Part shown: positions 16,864-25,810 of the stretch, piece by piece
Layout of the letters: each line of letters starts with the position of its first letter
Numbering within the stretch: position 1 is the stretch's first letter
From: Chitinophaga silvatica
GTDB lineage: Bacteria; Bacteroidota; Bacteroidia; Chitinophagales; Chitinophagaceae
Direction of reading: 5' to 3'
Assembly: GCF_003419895.1 (NCBI RefSeq)
Contig: NZ_QPMM01000007.1
Span: 248,001-312,000 of the forward strand
Length of the DNA: 64,000 bases
Program-made: the position numbers and the translations under genes
The notes under the pieces: generated by a model
Database searches by the model: none
What the model saw: only the letters and a program-made list of their open reading frames with translations
Told to the model about the DNA's origin: nothing

Positions 16864-17552
16864 GCCATCGGATTTTCTTCGGCCAAAAACTTATAGCCCA
16901 TACCATAAAGCGCTTTGATATAATCCGGGCAGCCCTTTTCCAACAGTTTTTTTCGGAGATTTTTAATATGTGAATAGATGAAGTCATAGCTGTATCCTAG
17001 AGTGGCATAGTCTTCCCAGAGATGATCAGCAATAGCTTCTTTGGTAACAACACGATTTTTATTGCTGATAAAATACAATAACAGCTTAAACTCTTTTTTA
17101 GTGAGATGGATTTCTGCCGCACCAGATTTGACGGTTCTATCCAGAAGGTTGACAGTTAGTTTGTCGAACGTTACAATATTATTTCCTTCGAAATTTTTTC
17201 TGCGGATAATAGAGTTAATGCGGGCGGTTAGTTCTGCCAGATGAAAAGGTTTGGTTAGGTAATCATCCCCACCGAGTTGTAATCCATTGATTTTATCATC
17301 TAGTGAGTTCCTGGCAGAAATAATAATTACACCAGCATCAACCTTACGTCTTTTCATCAGTTGTAAAAGTTCCAACCCGCTTCCTCCTGGCAGATTGATG
17401 TCTAAAACCACACAGTCATATGCACTGGTTTCCAGTTTTTCGCGCCCTTCAGAAAAATTGTAGGCGGCATCACATAAATAATTGCTTTGTAATAGGTAAC
17501 TATGGATGCTTTTGGTCAGAGGCTTCTCATCCTCAATAATTAATAATCTCAT
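16860..17552 (-). CDS. OmpR/PhoB-family response regulator
   Basis: This 230-residue regulator has a receiver domain with the acidic pair Glu7/Asp8, phospho-accepting Asp51 (CVVLDINLPG), a Ser/Thr switch in IIISARN and Lys in YLTKPFHLAEL. A C-terminal winged-helix DNA-binding domain follows (about 130-225: VKSGAAEIHLTKKEFKLLLY, then GYSYDFIYSHIKNLRKKL and IKALYGMGYKF). It is the first gene of the operon that continues with the kinase and the TonB-linked barrel. Autoregulation is probable for this arrangement, but no clear operator repeat was found upstream of 17552. Confidence 0.95.
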   Translation of the reverse strand: MRLLIIEDEKPLTKSIHSYLLQSNYLCDAAYNFSEGREKLETSAYDCVVLDINLPGGSGLELLQLMKRRKVDAGVIIISARNSLDDKINGLQLGGDDYLTKPFHLAELTARINSIIRRKNFEGNNIVTFDKLTVNLLDRTVKSGAAEIHLTKKEFKLLLYFISNKNRVVTKEAIADHLWEDYATLGYSYDFIYSHIKNLRKKLLEKGCPDYIKALYGMGYKFLAEENPMA

Positions 17553-17651
17553 AGTTTGTAGGCTTATAAAAGGAAAATATGCTGCTACAAAAATGGTTAA
17601 TTAAGAGTTATTGGTGTATTAAGTTAGTGTGAAATTTTAGAGATACCGGTA

Positions 17652-18158
17652 TTACATTATCAAACATACGGAGGTTAAAGGTAACCCATCAAGCTTCCCG
17701 GTTCCCGGTTGCCTGATGAATCCTTTGTGTTCAAAAAGTTCAAGGACCGGATTATCAATATATTCATCTATCCAAATATTTTCATATGATTTACAAACAC
17801 TCAGACATTTTTCCAGCAGTGCATCCTTAACCGCCGGGGCCGGATATTTATTCAACACACCAAAATAGAGGATGCGGGCTGCCCTTTTACCTTCCAGGTT
17901 CTCTGGCCGTTTACCCTTCGACGTGATACAGGCATATCCGGCCGGCTGATCATCAACATACACCACCAGCCATTGATTGGAAATACTGTTTACTTCGGCA
18001 ACAAGAGCCTGTTCATTAAAGTTTTTAAGGATATAATTTTCCAATACATTTTGCTTAATAAGAGATGAAAACTTCTCTATAGCCAGGTCTTTTGTAAGCA
18101 TTAAAAGCGTTTCCATTCCCTGTTTGGTAACCACTGTAAATTTCGTGATGATGTTCAT
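17652..18158 (-). CDS. GNAT-family acyltransferase-like protein
   Basis: This 168-residue cytoplasmic protein fits the GNAT fold: NQWLVVYVDDQPAGYACITS (strands 2-3, about 61-80), RILYFGVLNKYPAPAVKDAL (strand 4 and the acetyl-CoA loop, with KYPAPAV in place of the usual R/QxxGxG/A), and then WIDEYIDNPVLELFEHKGFI (strand 5 with the typical N-x-x-x-x-x-F/Y-x-x-x-G-F). The altered pyrophosphate-binding loop lowers certainty about activity. It follows the MocR-type regulator gene on the same strand with an 86-bp gap, so the regulator may control it. Confidence 0.7.
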   Translation of the reverse strand: MNIITKFTVVTKQGMETLLMLTKDLAIEKFSSLIKQNVLENYILKNFNEQALVAEVNSISNQWLVVYVDDQPAGYACITSKGKRPENLEGKRAARILYFGVLNKYPAPAVKDALLEKCLSVCKSYENIWIDEYIDNPVLELFEHKGFIRQPGTGKLDGLPLTSVCLIM

Positions 18159-18244
18159 AGCCTGTCGTAATTATACCGGCAAAGCTATTATGCTTCTTTC
18201 AATCATACATGATACACAATTTGAAAATCCAAGCAGTACAGATG

Positions 18245-19651
18245 TTATCTGAGACTTTTACCCGCCATTCGGAGGGCTTCTATTCTTTTAGGGGAGAATT
18301 TTTCAGCAAAAACCAGCCTGAAATATTTGTCAAAAATTCCGGAAAAAGAGAACGTATATCCAGGAGTAAATCTTACACCAATTTTCTCGCATTGGTCGTA
18401 GAACTGGGGCATATCAGTAGCATCAGGCATCTTTACCCAGAGATTATAGCCACCTGCCGGTCTGGAGATTATTGTATTCTCTGGAAAAAAGTCAGACAAT
18501 AAATTGATTGCAAGATGTGCGTTCTTTGCCAGTTGCATTCTTAGGGAACGTACATGCCGGTCATAACTGTTACCTGCCAATAAACGGTTTACAGTTTCCT
18601 GGTACAAGGGTGAGACGGTACTTCCCAGTGCAAACCTGATCTGCTCTGCGCGTTCCATAAATTTGCCGGCTGCCAGCCATCCAAGCCTGATTCCCGGGGC
18701 CAATGTTTTCGAATAGGAGGAATAGGTTAATACTAATCCACCTTCATCAAATTTCTTAATAGTGGAAGGTCGCTGCCCATGAAAATTCAAATCTCCATAA
18801 ATATCATTTTCAATAATTGGAACATTATAATGATAAGCCACAGACAACAATGACAGCTTTTGGTCATCTGTCATTAAACTTCCAGTTGGGTTATGGAAGT
18901 TGGGTGTTACTACGATAGCATGAATTGTGGTTTTGCGACATGCTTTCTTCAAGAAATCAACATCTGGTCCAATTATCGGAGAAACCGGGATTTCAATTAC
19001 CCTGAGTTGGAGAACCCTGATAACCTCCAGGATAGAAAAAACACAGGGGCTTTCAACGGCAATCACATCGCCGGCCTTGCATACAGCAGATAATGCGATG
19101 TAAAGGGCCTGTAATGCACCATCGGTAATCAGTAGCTCATCATAATTAATAATCGTTTGATGAACAGCCGCTTTTTTTAAGATATTCTCTTTTAGCTCAC
19201 CAGATCCGATTGGAGGGTAGTAACGTAATAAACCGGCTCCCTGCTCCCTGATGACCTGTTGCATGGTACGAAGCAATAATTTTTGGGGCATAAGCAGATC
19301 ACCGGGTGCTGCTACATTAAATTCAGAAAAATTGCGTCCGGCTTTCTGAGAGGTAGTTAGTCCGAGATGTTGTTTAAAAATAGCATCTCTTGCTACCGGC
19401 TTATGTTTCGTCTTTGGTTGCTGATTCAGTAAGTCTGGTCTGTTACTCACATAGTAACCCGATTTAGGCACACTTTCTACTAGTCCTCTGGCCACCAGGT
19501 ACTCATATCCGTGCTGAATGGTGCTTATACTGGTTTGATATTGTTCTTTCAGATCGCGTACAGACGGCAGTTTATGACCTGGTTTGAAAACACCCTCGCG
19601 TATATTCTTTTCAATGACATTGGTAAAGGCTTCGAATTTATAGACTTTCAT
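18245..19651 (-). CDS. MocR/PdxR-type transcriptional regulator (GntR HTH fused to aminotransferase fold)
   Basis: This is a 468-residue regulator. Residues 1-70 form a GntR winged helix (IREGVFKPGHKLPSVRDLKE, then SISTIQHGYEYLVARGLVES). Residues 100-460 form a class I aminotransferase-like domain with HNPTG (253-257), NDIYGDL (282-288, with the Asp that holds the pyridine nitrogen) and SYSKT (Lys315, the PLP Schiff-base lysine). The PLP residues are intact, so it very probably binds pyridoxal phosphate and responds to an amine or amino acid. MocR members such as GabR and PdxR often act on an adjacent gene. The GNAT gene downstream is the nearest candidate. A direct repeat at its start is listed as a possible operator. 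Confidence 0.93.
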   Translation of the reverse strand: MKVYKFEAFTNVIEKNIREGVFKPGHKLPSVRDLKEQYQTSISTIQHGYEYLVARGLVESVPKSGYYVSNRPDLLNQQPKTKHKPVARDAIFKQHLGLTTSQKAGRNFSEFNVAAPGDLLMPQKLLLRTMQQVIREQGAGLLRYYPPIGSGELKENILKKAAVHQTIINYDELLITDGALQALYIALSAVCKAGDVIAVESPCVFSILEVIRVLQLRVIEIPVSPIIGPDVDFLKKACRKTTIHAIVVTPNFHNPTGSLMTDDQKLSLLSVAYHYNVPIIENDIYGDLNFHGQRPSTIKKFDEGGLVLTYSSYSKTLAPGIRLGWLAAGKFMERAEQIRFALGSTVSPLYQETVNRLLAGNSYDRHVRSLRMQLAKNAHLAINLLSDFFPENTIISRPAGGYNLWVKMPDATDMPQFYDQCEKIGVRFTPGYTFSFSGIFDKYFRLVFAEKFSPKRIEALRMAGKSLR

Positions 19652-19688
19652 ATCTGTACTGGTTATTTATACGTACATAATATCTGTA
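19650..19688. promoter_or_regulatory. Candidate MocR operator: direct repeat ATATCTGTA x2
   Basis: ATATCTGTA occurs at 19650-19658 and again at 19680-19688, 30 bp apart in the same orientation. On the gene strand this is TACAGATAT twice, the nearer copy touching the start codon of the MocR-type gene. MocR regulators typically recognise spaced direct repeats, so this is a plausible autoregulatory site. The repeat is seen; the binding is inference. Confidence 0.45.
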
Positions 19689-19913
19689 TTGTAAATCTAC
19701 GGCATTTTAATTAGCATTAAACACTGCTGGAAGCCCTAAAATTTCAACGATTGCAGAAGTTTTGGCAGGTCTTTTTGGTCGATTTTATTGGTTGATGATT
19801 ATTTTTTATACAGAAATAGATTCTTATATGTGGTATTAATTCTGTTTAAAACAAAGCCTTGCAAGGGTATGGTAAACCTATGATTGCTGCGTTACAGTTA
19901 AGAAAGTTAAAGA

Positions 19914-20393
19914 TCAAAATTTTATATCACTCTTTGTACAAAAATAGCTATCGTATTTATATGTAAAGTCCTTATTGGTGCAAACCCCTTTGCCAAAATG
20001 GAAATAAATTGAATTATAGAGATAAACAGTATAGTAAGTTCTATATTGCTCTGATAGGTAGAAATCAATTTTTTTTCCTTTTGAAATAACCTCCTGTTTA
20101 AGTTTTTCAAAATCAGAATGATATTTTTTGCTGTAGCAACTACGCAGAGATTTTTCAATTTCACGGGATTCTGTAACCTCCAGTAAAATAGATTCATCGC
20201 CATCTTTAAATGTAAAATTTTTAAATCCTGATTCAATTTTGTAAATATCCACATCAAATGCCTTCGATAATAAACGTTCGGCTCCTGCATCGGTGTCTTT
20301 AAAAAAAGTTGATATATCAGTTAACGTTATTTTTTGTGAAACTGCTTCTTTGGAAATAATGAAAAATAGGGATATAAGTAAAATATGCTTCAT
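19914..20393 (-). CDS. Secreted protein of unknown function
   Basis: This 159-residue protein has a signal peptide MKHILLISLFFIISKEAVSQ, cut after about residue 20. The mature part is mixed alpha/beta and rich in Lys, Tyr and Phe. It has one early Cys (SLRSCYSKK) and two late ones (KGVCTNKDF, SYFCTKSD), which may form a disulfide. No domain is recognised. The gene stands alone between the MocR region and the cobalamin riboswitch, and both the gene and its surroundings are very AT-rich. Confidence 0.6.
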   Translation of the reverse strand: MKHILLISLFFIISKEAVSQKITLTDISTFFKDTDAGAERLLSKAFDVDIYKIESGFKNFTFKDGDESILLEVTESREIEKSLRSCYSKKYHSDFEKLKQEVISKGKKIDFYLSEQYRTYYTVYLYNSIYFHFGKGVCTNKDFTYKYDSYFCTKSDIKF

Positions 20394-20731
20394 AATAAGA
20401 ATATAGCTTGATATAGGATAATAATTTGTATATATAGATATGCTAGGTATAATTTACATATTATATTTTTTTGAAAAATAATACTTTTTTAAGAAATTAA
20501 CTATCTGAGCATACCTTTCTTTTACACTGCTTGTTATTTGCTTAATTACATCAATTGTTCATCCATCATATTTAGAACCAGTCAACGGAGATTGGAGGAT
20601 AGACGCTTAAATCAATCCATCGAAACTAAATTAGATTCTAACCTTAATAATATTATCTATATATTTGCCCTGTTAAAATTTCGGGTGGTATTAGACGGAA
20701 GTCGTTACACTTTGGAATTATATACACAAAA
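20394..20731. other. AT-rich leader region before the cobalamin riboswitch
   Basis: This stretch has no credible gene. A promoter box (20660-20667, listed separately) lies about 70 bp before the first riboswitch stem. The rest is low-complexity AT-rich sequence in which nothing else was recognised. Confidence 0.5.
20660..20667 (+). promoter_or_regulatory. Bacteroidota -7 promoter box for the cobalamin operon
   Basis: TATATTTG matches the Bacteroidota -7 consensus TAnnTTTG. It lies 65 bp upstream of the P1 stem of the riboswitch, so transcription would start near 20673 and include the whole aptamer. The -33 element is weak: no clear TTTG at the expected 17-23 bp distance. Confidence 0.55.
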
Positions 20732-20918
20732 TTGTAATGGTTCAACTTTTATTAATCTTGTAAAAGTTGATTAATAGGGAATCAGGTGAAAATCCTGAAC
20801 AGACCCGCTACTGTAAGTTCTATTACAACACTTTGATTTCTTCTTGCCACTGTCTCTACAAGGTAAAGATGGGAAGGCTACCCGAAGTGAGAACAAGTCA
20901 GGAGACCTGCCATTGCAG
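20732..20918 (+). ncRNA. Cobalamin riboswitch (aptamer)
   Basis: The conserved core is all present in order: GGGAA then GGTGAAAATCC (20775-20793), the ACAGACCCGCTACTGTAA block (20797-20814) and the B12 box AAGTCAGGAGACCTGCC (20895-20911). The closing stem P1 pairs TTGTAATGG (20732-20740) with CCATTGCAG (20910-20918) in all nine positions, counting G-U. It precedes a TonB receptor and BtuG-like genes, so it is expected to switch the operon off when adenosylcobalamin or a related cobalamin is abundant. Confidence 0.95.
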
Positions 20919-20944
20919 ATGAATTTTAAGGCTTTCGAGGGATG

Positions 20945-21020
20945 AAGCTTTGAATAAGCTTACACTGAAATTGTTTCAGCGTTATTGTTTTCGTATATCG
21001 TCTGGTCACTGACCGGAGGA
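20945..21020 (+). promoter_or_regulatory. Likely expression platform and unusual ribosome-binding site
   Basis: Three small hairpins follow the aptamer: AAGCTT 20945-20950 with 20956-20961, CTGAAA 20965-20970 with TTTCAG 20974-20979, and GGTC 21004-21007 with GACC 21011-21014. The last directly abuts GGAGGA (21015-21020), a Shine-Dalgarno-like sequence that is rare in this window and lies 18 bp before ATG 21039. This suggests control of translation, or of both levels, but the switching partner cannot be proved by eye. Confidence 0.4.
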
Positions 21021-21038
21021 ATCAATTATCGACCTGAT

Positions 21039-23108
21039 ATGTCAAACGCATTAAAAACGTTGCTAATAACGTTTTTGGCATTTATTTGCCCCAAGCTGTA
21101 TGGACAGAAAGCTTACCGTAACTCTGCACACATAGATACGGCAGGGGTTAAGACCTTACGTGGGGTTACTGTTTCTGGCACCGGATATAAAGAAGTTATT
21201 CCTACCCAAAAACTTGCCGGTGAAAGCTTGAAAAGTTTAAACAGCTTCTCAGTAGCAGATGCAATACGCTATTTTGCCGGTGTTCAGGTAAAAGATTATG
21301 GTGGCGTTGGTGGATTGAAAACAGTAGATATGCGTAGCCTGGGAACTAACCACATGGGGGTATTCTATGATGGCATTCAACTGGGAAATGCTCAAAACGG
21401 GCAGATAGATCTTGGTAAATTCTCAATGGATAATATTGAGTCTATTTCTATTTATAATGGGCAGAAGAGTGAGATTTTCCAACCAGCCAAAGACTACGGA
21501 TCTTCCGGTACTATCTATCTTCGGAGCAGGAAACCAGTATTTGATTCCTTAAAAACTACAAACTTTAAAGGTGTTTTTAAAACAGGGTCATTCGATTTAA
21601 TCAATCCCTCAATATTGCTCGAAAAAAAGTTGACAGACAATATTAATTACTCCTTCAGCAGTGAATACATAAAATCCAGTGGTCGTTATCCCTTCAGATA
21701 TAAAAGAATATTTCATGACTCTAAAGCCATTGCCTGGGATACTACAGCTATAAGGCAAAATGGAGATATTAATGCCCTCAGACTGGAAAGTGGACTATAT
21801 GGAACGCTGAAAGAAGGCTTGTGGAATGTCAAGGCCTACTACTACGGTTCAGAGAGAGGAATACCGGGAGCTATTGTCAATAATGTTTGGAAACGCTCTC
21901 AAAGGCAGTGGGATAGAAACTTCTTTTTACAGGGTTCTTTACAAAAGAACGTAGTTAAAGGGTACGATATCCAGGTGAATGCTAAGTATGCAAATGATTA
22001 TATGCGTTACCTGAACCCCGATACCACTTTAATGTATATCGATAATAATTTTCATCAACAGGAATGGTACGGATCTATCGCCAATAAATATAGTTTGTCG
22101 AAAAAGATTGATATCAATCTGTCAACAGATTTCCAATATAATACCCTGAATTCTAATTTAGATGGATTTGTATTTCCGAAAAGATTTACTTCTCTTGTGG
22201 CCTTGGCAGGAGCAGCGGAATTTGGGAAGCTGAAGATGCAGGGAAGTGTTTTGGGCACCTTTGTAAATGAGCGGGTTACCAGAGGAAATACATCTACTGG
22301 CGATTCTGCTGTAGCAGCTCCTTCTAAGAATGAAGTCACTCCTGCATTCTTTCTCTCATATAAACCCTTTACCAAACTAGATTTCAACATAAGGGCATTT
22401 TACAAAAACATTTTCCGGATGCCAACGTTTAACGACCTCTATTATACCGATATCGGTAATATTAGTCTGCAGCCGGAATTTACATACCAATATGATTTAG
22501 GTTTTGCCTATCGTAAGAGTTTTACTGGCTCTATGTTTAGTGAATGGCATTTGCAAACAGATTTCTATTATAACCAGGTAACCAATAAAATAGTAGCCGT
22601 TCCGAAGGGGAGTGGAATGTATCGTTGGATGATGATGAATATTGGAGATGTGGAGATTAGAGGAATAGAAATTGTTTCTGATTTTGTTTTCACATTTCCT
22701 CAGGAAATTTTATTGAATTTCAGAACTGCCTATACTTATCAGGCAGCTCAGGATTATACAACGAGAAAGAGTACCGAACTCCAAAAGACCACATATGGTG
22801 GGCAGATCCCTTATATTTCATGGAACAGTGGATCCTTCATTTCAAGTATTCAGTATAAAAGCTGGCGACTCAACTACAGCTTTATTTATGTGGGGAATCG
22901 TTATCAGAATTCGGCTAATATCCCGGAAAATTACGAACAGCCTTGGTATACCAGCGATTTGTCCGCTACCAGAAATTTTCAATTTAAACGCTACAGGTGC
23001 AGAATTTCAGGAGAGCTTAATAATGTTTTCAACCAGGATTATGAAGTGGTATTGAACTATCCAATGCCTAAACGAAATTTTAAAATCATTTTAGCCGTTG
23101 AACTATGA
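21039..23108 (+). CDS. btuB: BtuB-like TonB-dependent cobalamin receptor
   Basis: This 689-residue outer-membrane receptor has a signal peptide (MSNALKTLLITFLAFICPKL, cut near YGQ). ATG 21039 is chosen because it starts that signal. A plug domain follows: SFSVADAIRYFAGVQVKDYG, KTVDMRSLGTNHMGVFYDGI and DNIESISIYNGQ. The barrel ends NVFNQDYEVVLNYPMPKRNF and KIILAVEL. There is no CarboxypepD_reg domain. The length is close to other BtuB proteins. The assignment to cobalamin rests mainly on the riboswitch directly upstream and the BtuG-like gene whose ATG overlaps this stop by 4 bp (ATGA at 23105-23108). The receptor imports corrinoids with TonB energy. Confidence 0.9.
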   Translation: MSNALKTLLITFLAFICPKLYGQKAYRNSAHIDTAGVKTLRGVTVSGTGYKEVIPTQKLAGESLKSLNSFSVADAIRYFAGVQVKDYGGVGGLKTVDMRSLGTNHMGVFYDGIQLGNAQNGQIDLGKFSMDNIESISIYNGQKSEIFQPAKDYGSSGTIYLRSRKPVFDSLKTTNFKGVFKTGSFDLINPSILLEKKLTDNINYSFSSEYIKSSGRYPFRYKRIFHDSKAIAWDTTAIRQNGDINALRLESGLYGTLKEGLWNVKAYYYGSERGIPGAIVNNVWKRSQRQWDRNFFLQGSLQKNVVKGYDIQVNAKYANDYMRYLNPDTTLMYIDNNFHQQEWYGSIANKYSLSKKIDINLSTDFQYNTLNSNLDGFVFPKRFTSLVALAGAAEFGKLKMQGSVLGTFVNERVTRGNTSTGDSAVAAPSKNEVTPAFFLSYKPFTKLDFNIRAFYKNIFRMPTFNDLYYTDIGNISLQPEFTYQYDLGFAYRKSFTGSMFSEWHLQTDFYYNQVTNKIVAVPKGSGMYRWMMMNIGDVEIRGIEIVSDFVFTFPQEILLNFRTAYTYQAAQDYTTRKSTELQKTTYGGQIPYISWNSGSFISSIQYKSWRLNYSFIYVGNRYQNSANIPENYEQPWYTSDLSATRNFQFKRYRCRISGELNNVFNQDYEVVLNYPMPKRNFKIILAVEL

Positions 23109-24262
23109 GAAAGCGTTACCTCTTCCTGAACATATTACTGTTGCTGATTTTCGTGGCTTCATCCTGCAGAAAGGATGTAGAAGTCTTTATTAATGAAGAT
23201 ACATCCCTTGATACTTCTACACAAAATGGTTTTCTGGGGTTTTACCTGCTTAATGAAGGAAACATGGGGAGCAATAAAAGTACGCTGGATTACTTCGATT
23301 ATACTACCGGCAAGTATAAACGAAATATTTATGCTGCTGTTAATCCCACAGTACCTAAAGAACTGGGAGATGTAGGCAATGATATAGCTATTTATGGTAA
23401 CAGACTTTATGCAGTAATAAATGCTTCCAATAAAGTGGAAGTTATGGATGCAATTACCGCCAAAAGAATCGGACAGATTGAAATTCCGAATTGCCGTTAT
23501 ATCAAATTCGATAAAGGATTTGCATATATCACTTCCTATGCCGGGCCAATTCAAATAAATCCGAATTATACTCAAAAGGGATATGTTGCCAAAGTAGATA
23601 CTACAACACTTTCAATTGTAGATAAATGTATTGTTGGGTTCCAACCCGATGGTCTTGAAATTACGAATGGCAAAATATATGTAGCTAATTCAGGAGGCTA
23701 CATGGGGGCCGGGAATACAGCAAAGTATGAAAGAACTGTTTCTGTGATTGATGTGGCCACTTTTAAAGAAGATAAACGAATTGATGTAGCATATAATCTC
23801 GACCACATTATAGCGGATAAACGAGGGGATCTCTGGGTAACCTCAAGAGGTGATTATAAGCAGCTGCCATCAAGGCTCTATTTTATAGATAATGCAGCAC
23901 AGAAGGTGACGGATACAATCCCTATTGCAGTGAGTAATTATTATCTGGATGGAGACTCATTATATATATACAGTACGGAATGGAGTTATATAACCTATTC
24001 CAACGTAGTCACTTATGCGATTGTGGATACACGTACACATAAGGTTGTAAGCCGATCTTTTATTACTGATGGAACAGATAAAGAAATTGAAATCCCCTAT
24101 GGAATTATGGTGCATCCGGTTACCAAAAATATTTATGTAACGGATGCAGGTAATTATGTGACGCCTGGCATGTTGTACTGTTTTACGAAAGCTGGTAAAA
24201 AGAAATGGAGTGTACGTACCGGTGATATACCCGCTCATTTTGTCTTACTACCAAAATCATAA
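23105..24262 (+). CDS. btuG: BtuG-like beta-propeller cobalamin-binding surface lipoprotein
   Basis: This 385-residue lipoprotein has lipobox VASSC at Cys21. The mature part begins with FLGFYLLNEGNMGSNKSTLD. The L-N-E-G-N motif starts the first blade of DUF5074/YncE-type propellers. Repeated blades follow: NDIAIYGNRLYAVINASNKV, KFDKGFAYITSYAG, QPDGLEITNGKIYVANSG, GDLWVTSRGDY and IMVHPVTKNIYVTDAGNY. In Bacteroides, BtuG is a surface propeller that caps BtuB and binds cobalamin very tightly. Translational coupling to the BtuB-like gene and control by the cobalamin riboswitch make the same role likely here. Confidence 0.88.
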   Translation: MRKRYLFLNILLLLIFVASSCRKDVEVFINEDTSLDTSTQNGFLGFYLLNEGNMGSNKSTLDYFDYTTGKYKRNIYAAVNPTVPKELGDVGNDIAIYGNRLYAVINASNKVEVMDAITAKRIGQIEIPNCRYIKFDKGFAYITSYAGPIQINPNYTQKGYVAKVDTTTLSIVDKCIVGFQPDGLEITNGKIYVANSGGYMGAGNTAKYERTVSVIDVATFKEDKRIDVAYNLDHIIADKRGDLWVTSRGDYKQLPSRLYFIDNAAQKVTDTIPIAVSNYYLDGDSLYIYSTEWSYITYSNVVTYAIVDTRTHKVVSRSFITDGTDKEIEIPYGIMVHPVTKNIYVTDAGNYVTPGMLYCFTKAGKKKWSVRTGDIPAHFVLLPKS

Positions 24263-24295
24263 ATCAAAATTCCAGGATAAACTGAAATCTAACAT

Positions 24296-25762
24296 ATGAA
24301 AAAAATCCTTTTTCTGATTGTCGTAATGTTCGTTGCATATTCCTGCACAAAAGAACAGTACCGGGCCCCAAGTATTTCCGGTGTGAATACAGATACTATT
24401 GTATTGAATATTGGAGACAAAATTATTTTAGCACCCAATATTACTAACCTTAAAGGTAATGGCTATACGTGGTTAATAAATGGAAAGCAGGCAGCTGCTG
24501 GAGAAGTTAACTATACTTTCGAAGCTGCAACGTCTGGTGATTTCACAGTTACTTTTAAGGCGGATAATAAGGGTGGTACAGATGAGCAATCTTTCAAAAT
24601 ATTTGTTGAGAAACCCATCGCTATTTCACTGAATGATCAGCTTTCTGTTTCTATGTGTAATGTAATTGAAATCACCCCTACGGTTTCCGGACCAGAAAGA
24701 TCAGGATTCGAGTATGAGTGGTCTATTGGTGATTCTATTATTGGAAAACAAAACAATCTTAGCTTTATTTCTCCGGCAGCAGGAACTTATGTGCTTAATT
24801 TCCGTGCAATTGCAGGTAAACAATCGGCAACAGTTTCCCGCACTATAACTGTAAAGCCTGAACAGTATATCAGAAATGCCTATATGGTTTATGAATATGC
24901 TCCTTCACCAGGTAAAAACCACAACTGGTCTATTATTGGTTCTGCTGATGGTTGGAAGTTTGGAGACGAGCATCCACTATCTTATAATGAGTTTTTAGCT
25001 AAAGCTACCGAGATAAGAAAAGAAGATGATGCTGCCGGATTATTTATTGGTTCCTGGGGTGGTTCTGCAACTTTCAAATTTGATCATACCGTTGCCAATG
25101 CACCAGGCAAACCAGACCTGGAAATTGCCGGTACCTATTCAAGGCTTGATCCTCCAACAGTTTATGTAGCATACGATCGTAATAAAAATGGGAAACCGGA
25201 TGCTGACGAATGGTATGAAATCAAAAACGATGATTATGGATTGGAAGATATGCCTGATTATGCAATAACCTTTACCTACGATTCAACCACTACAGATGCT
25301 AAAAGAATATATACCTATTTCGATTGGAAGGATAATCAGGACTCAGCTTTTGCTGGCCAGATTTTAACCAACAAAACATTCACCAGTGCAATGACTTATG
25401 AAGGAACATTCTCTACCAGAGGGTTTTTTCCGGGTTTAAATATGACAAATATCAATACTAAAGAAGTAGCGATCCTGGATGGATGGAAAAGCTCATTTAC
25501 ACGCAAAGGGAAGCGTATTACCAAAAATCTGACTGGCATCCCTCCATTTTTTCAAAAGCTGAATATTGATATTGATCTGGCAGTAAACAGTAAAGGAGAA
25601 AGCGTTCAATTACCAGGAATAGACTTCGTAAAAGTTGTAAAGGTAGTTTATCCTATTGAACAGGATTTCATCAATGCTGGCGGAAAAATAGTGGATTATA
25701 ACATGGATGAAGGAAGAATGTTGCAGGTATCAACCATTTTAGACAAAACCCTCAAAAATTAG
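24296..25762 (+). CDS. Ig/PKD-type surface lipoprotein of the cobalamin locus (copy 1)
   Basis: This 488-residue lipoprotein has lipobox AYSC at Cys17. Two Ig/PKD-like domains come first (about 30-185), with GYTWLINGKQAAAG, YTFEAATSGDFTVTFKADNK and EYEWSIGDSIIGK. The C-terminal domain, about 300 residues, carries GSWGGSATFKFDHTVAN and AYDRNKNGKPDADEWYEI, an Asp/Asn-rich loop that looks like a calcium-binding turn. A related protein is encoded two genes downstream. The pattern is typical of uncharacterised cell-surface proteins in Bacteroidota cobalamin loci, and a corrinoid-binding or docking role is likely but not shown. Confidence 0.8.
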   Translation: MKKILFLIVVMFVAYSCTKEQYRAPSISGVNTDTIVLNIGDKIILAPNITNLKGNGYTWLINGKQAAAGEVNYTFEAATSGDFTVTFKADNKGGTDEQSFKIFVEKPIAISLNDQLSVSMCNVIEITPTVSGPERSGFEYEWSIGDSIIGKQNNLSFISPAAGTYVLNFRAIAGKQSATVSRTITVKPEQYIRNAYMVYEYAPSPGKNHNWSIIGSADGWKFGDEHPLSYNEFLAKATEIRKEDDAAGLFIGSWGGSATFKFDHTVANAPGKPDLEIAGTYSRLDPPTVYVAYDRNKNGKPDADEWYEIKNDDYGLEDMPDYAITFTYDSTTTDAKRIYTYFDWKDNQDSAFAGQILTNKTFTSAMTYEGTFSTRGFFPGLNMTNINTKEVAILDGWKSSFTRKGKRITKNLTGIPPFFQKLNIDIDLAVNSKGESVQLPGIDFVKVVKVVYPIEQDFINAGGKIVDYNMDEGRMLQVSTILDKTLKN

Positions 25763-25810
25763 AAGAAAGCCGGGCAACCGATTTAATATCTAACCAAAAA
25801 ATTTCGTCTA

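Noticed and set aside
19922..20290. A 122-codon minus-strand frame overlapping the secreted unknown
   Set aside because: The alternative frame has a signal peptide at its start, whereas this one has no credible start or domain.
20538..20774. A 78-codon open frame before the BtuB-like gene
   Set aside because: It spans the promoter box and the first stem of the cobalamin riboswitch, has no recognisable domain and no plausible start signal.
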